In this document: piece after piece, positions 50,030 through 59,126 of the stretch
How positions within the stretch are numbered: position 1 is the stretch's first letter
Layout of the letters: each line of letters starts with the position of its first letter
NCBI GenBank assembly: GCA_021732415.1
Contig: JAKFVC010000026.1
Coordinates: forward strand, 1 to 62,012
DNA length: 62,012 nucleotides
From: Planctomycetaceae bacterium
Lineage (GTDB): Bacteria; Planctomycetota; Planctomycetia; Planctomycetales; Planctomycetaceae
Direction: 5' to 3'
Program-made: the position numbers and the translations under genes
Notes under the pieces: generated by a model
Seen by the model: the letters and a program-made list of their open reading frames with translations, nothing else
What the model was told of the DNA's origin: nothing
Databases searched by the model: none

Positions 50030-51277
50030 GTGCGCAAAATCCTATTGGCTTGGGCGGCCACCACGCTTGTCGTGTCCGCGCAGCAAGTCTCGCTGGCCCA
50101 GTCGAAGAGGTCGATCAAGGAAGATCTCGAACTTCCTTCCCGGTCAGCTGTCGCGCGCATTCCCGATGCCGAGGAGGACGAGTCCGGATTGGCGCTCGAC
50201 TTCGAGAGCATCACGGAAGACTCGGACTACGAGAGCATCGCTCCCAAGGCGATCAAGAGGAAGCCAGGTAGGACTCAGCTGACGGCCGCCGAGGACTCGG
50301 TGCTGATCATGGCTGATCCCGATCCCCTCGTCGAAGACGTCCGGACTGAAACGGTTTGTGCGCCAAACTGCCCCGAGTTCTGGGAGCACCGCAGTGGGGT
50401 CTGGGGCGAGTATCTGTTCTGGCGGCCGCGCGGCGCCGATGTGACTTACGCCTCCACCGTAGATGGAACTCTGGCGACTTCTGTCCCGGTCGGTGATCGC
50501 TCGGTGGCGGCCTTCAAATATGATTCGGGATTCCGGGCCGGGGCGAACCTGGCTCTCGACTCCTGCTCCAGCATCACGGCCGGCTATACCTGGTTCCAGA
50601 CTTCGGCCAACGACAGCATCAATCTGCCCGGCGGCGGAGGCTCCTTCATCGCCGCGGAAACCGTTCACCCCAATACGATCAACGTCGCCGCTGACAGCCT
50701 GTCGGCCAGTGCGATCCATGACCTCCGCCTGCAAATGGCAGATGTCAACTACAAAGGCTTAATCTGGGGTGAGGACAACACCGCGATCAATTCCATCGTC
50801 GGTGTGAGGTTCGCCAATCTGGAGCAGCAATTTGGAGCGGTGTATTCCATCCTGGGAACCACGACTGTCGACACGAACATCAGCTTCCGTGGCGTCGGGC
50901 CGCGATTCGGTCTGGAAGGCGAACGCCTGGTGAATTGCCACGGTTTCATGGTCTACTCTAAGGCGAACGTCAACTTCCTGGTGGGCACTTGTGCGGCCGA
51001 CTTCACGCAAACCAATGTGTTTGCGGGGACGCAAGCCAAGACTGCCCTGCAAGATTCGCGCATCGTCACGATACCGGAATTGGAACTGGGCGGAGGCTGG
51101 CAAAACTGCAGCGGGCGGTTCCGCATTACCGCCGGTTACTACATCGCCGCCTGGTTCAACATGCTGACGACTCCCGAGTATCTCGGGACCATTCGCACAA
51201 CGCAAAACACATTTGAAAGCCAGATCAAGACGCTGACTCTGGATGGTCTCACCGTCCGAGCTGAAGCACGGTACTAA
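50030..51277 (+). CDS. Outer-membrane beta-barrel protein (Lpg1974/BBP7-like)
   Basis: The 415-residue protein starts at GTG 50030, with GGAGG 9 nt upstream and a signal peptide right after it (RKILLAWAATTLVVSAQQVSLAQ, cleavage after AQ). After an acidic region of about 85 residues comes a barrel with alternating strands. Family cues are WGEYLFWRPRGADVTYA near the start of the barrel, SGFRAGANLALDSCSSITAGYTWF, FRGVGPRFGLEGE and the C-terminal GLTVRAEARY, an aromatic-ended last strand. It resembles the Lpg1974-type pore-forming or BBP7-type planctomycete outer-membrane proteins. It lies between two giant surface protein genes on the same strand, so a role in their display or export is possible but not shown. 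Confidence 0.85.
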   Translation: MRKILLAWAATTLVVSAQQVSLAQSKRSIKEDLELPSRSAVARIPDAEEDESGLALDFESITEDSDYESIAPKAIKRKPGRTQLTAAEDSVLIMADPDPLVEDVRTETVCAPNCPEFWEHRSGVWGEYLFWRPRGADVTYASTVDGTLATSVPVGDRSVAAFKYDSGFRAGANLALDSCSSITAGYTWFQTSANDSINLPGGGGSFIAAETVHPNTINVAADSLSASAIHDLRLQMADVNYKGLIWGEDNTAINSIVGVRFANLEQQFGAVYSILGTTTVDTNISFRGVGPRFGLEGERLVNCHGFMVYSKANVNFLVGTCAADFTQTNVFAGTQAKTALQDSRIVTIPELELGGGWQNCSGRFRITAGYYIAAWFNMLTTPEYLGTIRTTQNTFESQIKTLTLDGLTVRAEARY

Positions 51278-51363
51278 CGTTCGTATTCGTACGTCGCGTT
51301 CCCTGATCCTTGCACTGGCCGTCATTCGGCAGTTCCAGATTCTTATAGAAAAAGCCATCTGCC

Positions 51364-54300
51364 ATGGAATCATTCCCCTCATTTCGGTCCATTGAAAACT
51401 TCTTCGGAAGTTTGTGGAATCCCAAACGGTCGCGGCGTGCCCGGGTTGCTCGAGAAGAGCAACGACTGCGTTTGCCGGCCGTGGCGCTGGAAGTCCTCGA
51501 AGAGCGCGTCGTCCCGTCTGCGGTCACGGGAATCGGGTCGCTGAATTACTTCGCGGCCCCGGGTGAAGTGAATAATGTCTTGATGACCCCCGGGTTCTTC
51601 ACGTTTATCAGTGACTCGCCCAGCGTCACCATTGTGCAAGCCCCCCCGGGCTTCTCCACCAACTGGCTGTCGGCGGTCTCGATCAGTATTGGCGTTTCTC
51701 TAGGCGTCGAAGTCTCGGTCAGTACGCCTGTCATTCCGTTTCTGTTAGCACAAAACGGCATCATCATGCCGAGCGTCGCGGGAGCCACCGATGTCCTGAC
51801 TCCAGTCAACTTCGCCGGCACGATCGCCAACAGCGTCGCACAATCGGGTTCTTCCGTCGAGGCGGGCGCTGCCGCACTGCAGGCGGGGAACGTGTACTTC
51901 AGAGTCAACGGTTCCTCATCTGGCGTCATCGACGACTATGAGCTCTACCAGGTCGTCGCCGATCCATCCGCCGTTCTGAACGAGAACGCCCCCATCACCG
52001 ACATCAACGCGGCTCTCTTCAAGAGTGGCAGCCCGGGTATGAACGTGGTCGGCGATGTGGCGGCCAATCAAGCGGACGCCTTCGCGTTCAATGCGACGGC
52101 CGGCAAGCGTTATGTCGTGATGCTGGACGCCGACCCTGAAAAAGATGGCACTTACACAAGTACCGATTTGAGCATCTCCGATGTCGGCGGATATGTCTTC
52201 GGAACACCGCTGCAGGAAAACCTGAGTGTCGGGGCCTACAACGCCGTCGGTGCGATTGATGCCTCCACAACCGGGCCGCTGATTGTCCAAGTGAGGAACC
52301 TAGGGCTTGGATCCGATACCAGCTATCGCTTTGTCATACTGGAAGTCGATCCGACCGCAGACAAAGTGGTCGAGACAACACCGGTCGTGACATCCGGCGA
52401 TGTCCCCAAGCCGATTCCGGATTTTGCCGGAACTCCCGGTATCGCCACTTCCACGGTGAACGTCAGCGGCTTTAGCGGCCTCTTGACCGATTTGAATGCC
52501 ACGTTTGACATCACGCACACATTTGACAGCGATCTGATCGTCACCTTGACCAGCCCGATGGGGACGACCGTCACACTCGTGAATCAAGCGGGCGGCAGCG
52601 GTAATAATTTCACGAATACGACTGTCGATGACGACTTCAGCTTCAATCCCATCGGATCGGGAACGGCTCCCTTCAGCTCCACCTTCGGGCCGAGTTCCCC
52701 GTTATCAGCATTCAACGGCGAAGATCCCAACGGTACCTGGACACTGACGGTCAGCGACAATCAGCCCAGCGACACCGGCACGCTGAATAGCTGGTCGCTG
52801 AAACTGACTCCCGCCCCTGATAACAATTCTCCCGCGACGGCTGGCGTGCTGGCTGCGGGACAATTTGGCCAGGGAGCAGTCAATCCGATCGGCGACACCG
52901 ACTATTGGACAACCGCTGGGGCCACTCCGACGAGCCTCGTCTATTCTTATATCGATACGAGTCACTCGACCAAGAACAAAGATTCCAAGCTGGTGGTCCT
53001 GGCTAATGACGGGACGACGACCATTGCCGCGGACGACAACAGCGGCCCCCCGGGGATTAGCATTGATGCGATCAACGGCCTGAACGACGCCTTCAACAAA
53101 GGGGGCGTCGATATCAACAGCCTCGTCAATACGTTGCTGACCGGCGTCACGATTGATCTGGGAGATCGCAACGACTCGGCCGATCTGAGCGCGTTCAATT
53201 CCGGGGTGACGATTTACGGTCGGACCGGAGACGACACGATCACCGGCAGCCAGGGCGATGACCTGCTGGATCTCGGGGACGGATCAGATACTGCATTCGG
53301 AGGCGCGGGGCCGGATAACATCCTCGGTGGAGCGGGGGATGATGTCATCACCGGCGGACCGGGCGACGACAATTTGGACGGTGGCGATGGCGACGACACC
53401 TTCATCGCGAGTACCGATTTCTCCTCCACAGACACGCTGACCGGCGGGGCCGGAAATGATCTGGTGATGGTCCCCGGCGGCAATGCCAACGATATCTTTA
53501 CGCTGACCATCACTCCCTTCGTGCTGACGATCGACGTCAACGGCACAGTCCAGACCTACAACACGGCCAACGATATCGAACAGCTCCACATCAGCGGCGG
53601 CCTGGGCGTGGATCAGCTCATCATCAACGATGCGGGACTCGGACCGAACGATTCTGTGTTGTATTTCAAGGGAGTGGACGGTCTGTCGGGCTTGATTCAG
53701 ATCGGCTCCAATCTCATCCAGGTGACCTTCGACAACATCGAGGAAGTCACTCCGCTGAATGGGGAATTGACACGTGCCGACGGGACATCCCGACTGGTGC
53801 AATTCAATCCGGATCCATTTGAGATCAACGGCAGCGCGGACACCGGCAACGTGCATAACGACAGCCGAGCTCTCGCCACGTTCCTGGGATCGGGAGCCAC
53901 GATCAACGTCGATCCCACCATCGCGCCGGCGGGCGATGTCGACATTTACCAGTTTGTAGCCGCTGACACCGGGACGATGGATTTCCAGGTCTACTTCGAA
54001 GAGAACGTCGGCCTGCCCGGTGACGGGAACCTGGATATCCAGGTGCTCGACAACGCCGGCAACGTGATCGGCTCCAGCTTGTCGCTCGATGACAACGAAC
54101 GCGTTCGCATTCCCGTCGTGCAGGGGCAGACCTACTTCCTGAAAGTATTTGGCGCCACGGGGATTGAGCTCAACACGTACGAGATGAGTGTCGTCAACGT
54201 CCCCGCGCCGATCCCCGCCTCCATCGAATTGGATGATACGCAAACGACTCCCCCATCGGTCACCAACAGTGACACCGGCCGCTCGCAGTTTGACAGCGTG

Positions 54301-57300
54301 ACCGGGGACAACACGCCGACCATCTTGTTGCGACTCTCGGACGGCGGGTTGCTCAATGATCTGCCCGGCAATGAAGTTCCCGGAAACCCGCCCGATCATG
54401 TAATCCCGATCAACTTCAATCCCGCGACGACCACAGCAACAGCGGTGGCTGGATTCCGCGTGGCGATCTTTGACGAAACAAATACGCAGACCCCCGTGGC
54501 AACTGGCTTCGCACAACCCGTTCCGGGCCAGCCGGGGGTCTATAGTTTCACGTTCCCGACGGCCCTCAGCGATGGCAGCCACGATCTGACGGCGCGGGTG
54601 CAAATGATTGACCCGGCGACTCCCACGCAAACCGGTTTCGGAGCGGCCAGTCTGCCTCTGGAGGTCGTCGTGGACACGGCCGTACCGCCGACCGTGCAGA
54701 CTCTCTTGAATCATCAAAATCTCGATCTCGACGCCGCCAGCGATTCTGGCGTGACGGGCTACGCAGCCACCTTCGGAGATCGCATCACCAGCGACACCAC
54801 GCCGACCTTCTTCGGTTCGGCGGAAGCCAATTCGATTGTCCGGTTGTACGCCAACGATTCTGGCGGCACGCCGGTCCTGATCGGCACCACAGTGGCGGCC
54901 CCGTTCGATGGAACTAATCAGGAAGGTCTGTCGCCGAACATCGGCCGCTGGACGCTGACCTCGAATGTGGATCTCAACAGTCCAACGGCCGGGTTCGCAG
55001 ACAACGGATCGCGGACCATTTCGGCCACGTTCGAAGATCTCGCTGGCAATGTCAGTGCCCCCGTGACGTTGACGATCTTTATCGATACCCAGGGGCCGCA
55101 GGTCTCCAACGTGCAGATCACGAGCAGCCTGGCGTACGACTTGTTCGATCCCAAGCCTTCGGCCGGGCCGACACCACGTACCGACAGCTTAACGATTTCG
55201 TTCCAGGATCTGGCCAACCGGGACATCGTCAACTTTGCGAGTAACCCGGCGTTGCTCGCAGCATTGGCGGCTGCGGCTGCCGAGCCTGGCCACTACGTCT
55301 TGCGTGGCGATGCCAGTGGGATCATCCCCATCCAGTCGATCACTATCAATCTGTTGCCGAATGTGAATGGGGCCGCCGCCACGGCGACCGCCGTGCTGAC
55401 CTTCGCCAATCCACTGCCCGATGACCGCTTCACGTTGACTGTTGACGACAGCATCTTCGACACGGCCGGCAATCAATTGGATGGCGAATCGAACGCCGCG
55501 CAACCGCAGGACACACAGAACTTCCCAAGCGGCGATGGCTCAGCAGGGGGCAATTTTATCGCTCGCTTTACCATCGACAGCCGACCGGAACTCGGTTCGG
55601 TTGGACAAGGTGGAGTCACCGTCGACATCAATGGCAACATGCACTTTGATCCGACGAATACCGACTTCGTCAACCGCGATCTGGCATTTGAATTTGGCCT
55701 GAGCACCGACCGCTTGTTCGCCGGCAAATTCACCGCCGCGAATGCTGTCACCCAAGACGGCTTTGACAGGATCGGCGGGTATGGACTGGTGAACGGCAAG
55801 TACCGCTGGCTGCTTGATTTCACGAACGATGGACGACCGGATTACTCGGTCATCAGTGGAGTCCAATTCAATGGAACTCCCATCTCGGGGAATTTTAATC
55901 CGGCCCATCCCGGTGATGAAATCGGTCTGTTCGACGGGTCGCGGTGGTACTTCGATACGAACAACAATAACAACATCGATACCGGCGACTTCACGTTTAA
56001 AGGGACCATGGTTGGCGTGCCAATCGTCGGTGACTTCGATGGTGACGGACTGGTCGATATCGCTGTCCAGAATGCGAAAACCGACATCTTCTCGTTTGAT
56101 CTGTCGTCCGCCGCAGATGGTACGCCCGGAGTCCTGGACGGCAACGCGGACTATACGATCCGTTTCGATAACCCCGGGGTGGCTCAGTCGCAAACGCAAC
56201 TGTTCCCCGGCGTTCTGGAACGTCCGTTTGCGGGTGACTTCAACCTCGATGGAATTACCGACATCGGCTTGATGGTCCCGAATCGCGACGGAGCTTCTCC
56301 CAGCGTTTCGACCGCGGAATACTACATCTTCCAGTCGATTGCTTCGGCAGCAGTACCGGGAACAGCCGCGGCCCTTAATCACCAGTTCTCACCGACACCA
56401 CTGGGTGTTGACCTCTATGCCCAGTTTGGGACGAACGTGTCGGTACCGCTGGTCGGAAACTTCGACCCGCCAGTCAGTCCGACGGATGGCAACGACGACG
56501 AGACCGACGGCACTGAAATCATCAACCTCAATGGAAATGGCGATACGAAGCCCGCTGTGACGATTACCGCGGTGGACTCAACCGCAGCTGAAACAGGCGT
56601 GGGAGTGGATCCGAATACCGGTACGCTCCGCATCACGCGGACCGGTTCGACAGACGCACCGCTGAGCGTTGATCTGGTGCGGACCGGTAATGCCTCCATC
56701 AAGAGTCATGATTTCACGTTCTCAGTCAACGGAGAGAATTTCAACAGCACATCGGTCGTGATTCCCGCGGGGCAGTCCTACGTAGACATTGTCGTGAATG
56801 TGCTCGACGACACGCGTGTTGAGCCCACCGAACTGGTGACCTTGGCCCTCTTGCCCCGCAGTCGGTACACCGTCGATTCGATCAAGTTGAATCGGCAGGC
56901 GACGGTCTCTATCAGCGACAACGAACCTCTGATTACGATCACCGCGATCGACAGTTCGGCCATCAAGCCTCTGGGAGAAACCGCCGCCGACACCGGCACC
57001 TTCCGCATCAGCCGCTCCGGGGATTTGTCCGGCGACGTCTCGGTCAAATTCAGCCTGGGGGGAAGTGCCATCCGGAATGCCAACTACCGTTTGATGGTGA
57101 ACGGGAACGTCTTAATTGGCTCCACCGTGGTGATTCCCGCCGGGCAAGAATATGTCGATGTCGTCCTGGTGCCATTGAGCGGTAAACGATCCGCGACCCC
57201 GAAATCGGCCTCGATGACTTTGGGGACCGGAACGTTCTATCGCCTGAATCAGGCGAAGTCGTCACGGGCGGCGGTCATCCAGATTACGGACCGTAATTGA
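51364..57300 (+). CDS. Large multidomain surface protein with P-domain, RTX and Calx-beta modules
   Basis: The 1978-residue protein has a basic leader (NPKRSRRAR) and a LEPR-XLL-like motif (LEVLEERVVPSA, about residues 43-54), as in the giant protein upstream. Modules: proprotein-convertase P-domain-like segment (about 349-482; THTFDSDLIVTLTSP, FNGEDPNGTWTLTVSD); RTX repeats (615-689; GGAGDDVITGGPGDD); PPC-type domain (829-936); Ig-like domains (about 1129-1242; TSDTTPTFFGSA); FG-GAP/VCBS-like segment with DFTNDGRPDY and DFDGDGLVDI (1469-1649); two Calx-beta domains (1731-1852 and 1857-1976). No protease domain accompanies the P-domain. It is probably secreted and Ca2+-stabilised, with an adhesive or structural role. 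The ATG at 51364 lacks a strong ribosome-binding site. Confidence 0.9.
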   Translation: MESFPSFRSIENFFGSLWNPKRSRRARVAREEQRLRLPAVALEVLEERVVPSAVTGIGSLNYFAAPGEVNNVLMTPGFFTFISDSPSVTIVQAPPGFSTNWLSAVSISIGVSLGVEVSVSTPVIPFLLAQNGIIMPSVAGATDVLTPVNFAGTIANSVAQSGSSVEAGAAALQAGNVYFRVNGSSSGVIDDYELYQVVADPSAVLNENAPITDINAALFKSGSPGMNVVGDVAANQADAFAFNATAGKRYVVMLDADPEKDGTYTSTDLSISDVGGYVFGTPLQENLSVGAYNAVGAIDASTTGPLIVQVRNLGLGSDTSYRFVILEVDPTADKVVETTPVVTSGDVPKPIPDFAGTPGIATSTVNVSGFSGLLTDLNATFDITHTFDSDLIVTLTSPMGTTVTLVNQAGGSGNNFTNTTVDDDFSFNPIGSGTAPFSSTFGPSSPLSAFNGEDPNGTWTLTVSDNQPSDTGTLNSWSLKLTPAPDNNSPATAGVLAAGQFGQGAVNPIGDTDYWTTAGATPTSLVYSYIDTSHSTKNKDSKLVVLANDGTTTIAADDNSGPPGISIDAINGLNDAFNKGGVDINSLVNTLLTGVTIDLGDRNDSADLSAFNSGVTIYGRTGDDTITGSQGDDLLDLGDGSDTAFGGAGPDNILGGAGDDVITGGPGDDNLDGGDGDDTFIASTDFSSTDTLTGGAGNDLVMVPGGNANDIFTLTITPFVLTIDVNGTVQTYNTANDIEQLHISGGLGVDQLIINDAGLGPNDSVLYFKGVDGLSGLIQIGSNLIQVTFDNIEEVTPLNGELTRADGTSRLVQFNPDPFEINGSADTGNVHNDSRALATFLGSGATINVDPTIAPAGDVDIYQFVAADTGTMDFQVYFEENVGLPGDGNLDIQVLDNAGNVIGSSLSLDDNERVRIPVVQGQTYFLKVFGATGIELNTYEMSVVNVPAPIPASIELDDTQTTPPSVTNSDTGRSQFDSVTGDNTPTILLRLSDGGLLNDLPGNEVPGNPPDHVIPINFNPATTTATAVAGFRVAIFDETNTQTPVATGFAQPVPGQPGVYSFTFPTALSDGSHDLTARVQMIDPATPTQTGFGAASLPLEVVVDTAVPPTVQTLLNHQNLDLDAASDSGVTGYAATFGDRITSDTTPTFFGSAEANSIVRLYANDSGGTPVLIGTTVAAPFDGTNQEGLSPNIGRWTLTSNVDLNSPTAGFADNGSRTISATFEDLAGNVSAPVTLTIFIDTQGPQVSNVQITSSLAYDLFDPKPSAGPTPRTDSLTISFQDLANRDIVNFASNPALLAALAAAAAEPGHYVLRGDASGIIPIQSITINLLPNVNGAAATATAVLTFANPLPDDRFTLTVDDSIFDTAGNQLDGESNAAQPQDTQNFPSGDGSAGGNFIARFTIDSRPELGSVGQGGVTVDINGNMHFDPTNTDFVNRDLAFEFGLSTDRLFAGKFTAANAVTQDGFDRIGGYGLVNGKYRWLLDFTNDGRPDYSVISGVQFNGTPISGNFNPAHPGDEIGLFDGSRWYFDTNNNNNIDTGDFTFKGTMVGVPIVGDFDGDGLVDIAVQNAKTDIFSFDLSSAADGTPGVLDGNADYTIRFDNPGVAQSQTQLFPGVLERPFAGDFNLDGITDIGLMVPNRDGASPSVSTAEYYIFQSIASAAVPGTAAALNHQFSPTPLGVDLYAQFGTNVSVPLVGNFDPPVSPTDGNDDETDGTEIINLNGNGDTKPAVTITAVDSTAAETGVGVDPNTGTLRITRTGSTDAPLSVDLVRTGNASIKSHDFTFSVNGENFNSTSVVIPAGQSYVDIVVNVLDDTRVEPTELVTLALLPRSRYTVDSIKLNRQATVSISDNEPLITITAIDSSAIKPLGETAADTGTFRISRSGDLSGDVSVKFSLGGSAIRNANYRLMVNGNVLIGSTVVIPAGQEYVDVVLVPLSGKRSATPKSASMTLGTGTFYRLNQAKSSRAAVIQITDRN

Positions 57301-57364
57301 GTGGCGATTGAGGTAGAAGTTGAGGTGGAAGTCGCCCGTTTTGCATGTATCCCGGAGGGATTAA

Positions 57365-57532
57365 AGAGAGTAGCCGGTGGTTGAGCGCAGCGACACCACC
57401 GGAATGAGTTAAAGTTGTATTTCGACCCTGGAGGGGGTCGCAGAGCATTGGTTCTGCGACCCCTCCAGGGTCGAAATCATATAATGCGCCAGAACCGGTG
57501 GTGTCGCTGCGCTCAACCACCGGCTACTCTCT
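57365..57532. repeat. Nested palindrome with perfect 38-bp outer arms
   Basis: The arms 57365-57402 and 57495-57532 are exact reverse complements (AGAGAGTAGCCGGTGG... with ...CCACCGGCTACTCTCT). A second, unrelated hairpin lies inside (about 57418-57444 with 57453-57477, TTTCGACCCTGGAGGGG...). It begins 65 bp after the stop of the large surface protein gene and could end its transcription. The design matches 12715-12948 and 58084-58249. Confidence 0.88.
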
Positions 57533-57642
57533 GTGACCCCGTCCAGGGTCATTGAATTGCGTCAGACCAGCGCAGTACATAAATCTGTGCGGTGGAATTC
57601 GCGAATAGAATCTCATTCGCTTGACCAATTTCCAAAGCGGAT

Positions 57643-58071
57643 TCAATCGCCCCATTCGTCTGCCAGATATCGTACGATTTCGCCTCTGACGGGTTCCGGG
57701 AAATAGACGTCCAATCGAAGCTGCGGATCGGCTTTCCAGAACGCCACGGCATCTCTCAGAATCTGCAGGTACGCGACGAGAGTTGCTCGGTTCCACCGCA
57801 GCGGCAATCCCGTGTGGATGATCACGACCTGGCGGCAATCTGGTAGCCACGAGAAGTCTCTCAGGCAATCTTCTAACGCATCGAAATTGCAGCCAAAGTA
57901 ATCGGGAAACTTCAGTTCGCGCGCCACCGTCCGCAAGAGCATCGATTTCCTGTCGATCCCCAGTGGAACACGTGCGACATAGATCCCCGGTTCGTCAGGC
58001 ACGGCGATATCGTCCAGAGTTGTCGAGAAATAGTGAAATCCGAATTGATCGCCTGCTGGAGTTGGAGTCAT
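57643..58071 (-). CDS. Barstar-family ribonuclease inhibitor
   Basis: The 142-residue protein carries the barstar signature FPDYFGCNFDALEDCL (residues 55-70) followed by FSWLP and the strand QVVIIH, as in barstar, which binds and blocks barnase. Flanking regions are longer than in the 90-residue Bacillus protein. It has no signal peptide and should be cytoplasmic. The barnase-type RNase gene is 195 bp upstream on the same strand, so the pair probably forms a toxin/immunity unit. A nested palindrome lies between the two genes and could affect the ratio of their products. Confidence 0.9.
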   Translation of the reverse strand: MTPTPAGDQFGFHYFSTTLDDIAVPDEPGIYVARVPLGIDRKSMLLRTVARELKFPDYFGCNFDALEDCLRDFSWLPDCRQVVIIHTGLPLRWNRATLVAYLQILRDAVAFWKADPQLRLDVYFPEPVRGEIVRYLADEWGD

Positions 58072-58083
58072 GGGTTCGTTCTC

Positions 58084-58249
58084 AGCCCTAAGGGGGCGCG
58101 CTAGGCCAGCCTAGGGCATCGCCCTAGGTGTTCGATATCGAATGGCCGTTAAGCCCTGAAGGGGCGCGCCCCTTCAGGGCTTAACGCTATGTTTTTGACA
58201 TGGACCCAGGGCGATGCCCTAGGCTGGCCTAGCGCGCCCCCTTGGGGCT
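58084..58249. repeat. Nested palindrome between the RNase and barstar genes
   Basis: The outer arms 58084-58128 and 58205-58249 are 45 bp with two mismatches (GGGGGCGCGCTAGGCCAGCC core). The inner 38-nt sequence 58148-58185 is a perfect palindrome (GTTAAGCCCTGAAGGGGCG and its complement). Its sequence is unrelated to the other two nested palindromes. Confidence 0.9.
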
Positions 58250-58266
58250 CAAGGCTGTTTTCCTCA

Positions 58267-59034
58267 TCACGGAACAGCAATCTTCACAGCAATCTTTTTG
58301 AACGATCGATAATGGTCCGAGGTGTAATAAACCTCGCCCCCGTTACCCAAGATCAGCCGTTGAGGCCCCGGGCCGTGTTGGTCGGGAGTTGGCACGACGT
58401 ATTCGTGGTAGTAACCCGCCGGTTTTCTGGCCAGCTTTCCTTCGCGGTTCTGAAAGACTGTGCCGTCGTTGCGATGTTGATTCCGTTCCCCTTTTTCGAT
58501 GCGATCGATCGTTAGTTGCAGATCGATGGGGCCCTGGTAGATGACCCGCCCATCCTGGTTCTTCAGTGTGACTTGCTGAATCAGGGGCGAGCGCGAACGT
58601 TCGGTCAAATCCGGTGGCGGTCGCGGATTGGTTTGCGATTTACTTCCGCGCACAGGATTACCAGAACCGGCCTGCGGAGCGGGATCAGGCTCGCCAGAGA
58701 TCACCGGTGGCTGGCCGCGAATCGGACGCGAGGTCTGTGCCGCAGAACGCTCAGCTCCCGAGTCGTTGGGAGCGGCGGTGGACTGTTTGACGATCTCTGC
58801 CGGGCGGTGGTTTAGCTCCGTCCCCGGTTTGATCTCCGCTCCGTCATCCGCTGCCATTACTGGTGGCGGAGCAGGCTGTTGCCCCGGAGGGTTCCCGTTT
58901 TGCCACCAGCCGATGACAGCAGTGGCGACCACAACCAACAATACACCCAAACTCGGCAGCCGAGCTTGATTGGGTATTTTTCGCCGTGGGCTGTTCCGGA
59001 AATCAGCCTGACCTGAATCGTCTGCTTGGGACAT
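58267..59034 (-). CDS. Membrane-anchored barnase/RNase Sa-type ribonuclease
   Basis: The 255-residue protein has a short basic N-terminus, one membrane segment (about residues 28-44, LGVLLVVVATAVIGWW), a Pro/Gln-rich linker of about 110 residues and a C-terminal guanyl-specific ribonuclease domain (about 165-250). The domain matches RNase Sa/barnase in GTVFQNREG, YYHEYVVPTP, PQRLILG and EVYYTSDHY. The catalytic trio is present: E211, R226 and H241. RNases of this family cleave RNA after guanine. The topology would put the domain outside the cytoplasm, as expected for a secreted or antibacterial toxin. ATG 59034 is preferred over the frame start at 59232: upstream translation is not protein-like and AGGT lies about 10 nt before it. 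The barstar gene follows. Confidence 0.9.
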   Translation of the reverse strand: MSQADDSGQADFRNSPRRKIPNQARLPSLGVLLVVVATAVIGWWQNGNPPGQQPAPPPVMAADDGAEIKPGTELNHRPAEIVKQSTAAPNDSGAERSAAQTSRPIRGQPPVISGEPDPAPQAGSGNPVRGSKSQTNPRPPPDLTERSRSPLIQQVTLKNQDGRVIYQGPIDLQLTIDRIEKGERNQHRNDGTVFQNREGKLARKPAGYYHEYVVPTPDQHGPGPQRLILGNGGEVYYTSDHYRSFKKIAVKIAVP

Positions 59035-59056
59035 TTTTTGCTGACCTATGGCGTCG

Positions 59057-59126
59057 CCCGACTCTCTGAGTCGGGTTCTGCAGGCGAGACCAGAAGAGAT
59101 GATCGCCCGACTCGGAAGAGTCAGGC
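59057..59126. repeat. Two short palindromes of the CGCCCGACTC family
   Basis: CCCGACTCTCTGAGTCGGG (59057-59075) and a related imperfect copy (59106-59126) follow each other directly. A third relative lies at 7849-7877 in the other orientation. They sit in the leader region of the RNase gene. Confidence 0.6.

Noticed and set aside
49807-50214. Minus-strand frame of 135 codons in the gap before the barrel gene
   Set aside because: It overlaps the signal peptide and start of the barrel gene, which has a very good ribosome-binding site, and its translation resembles no protein.
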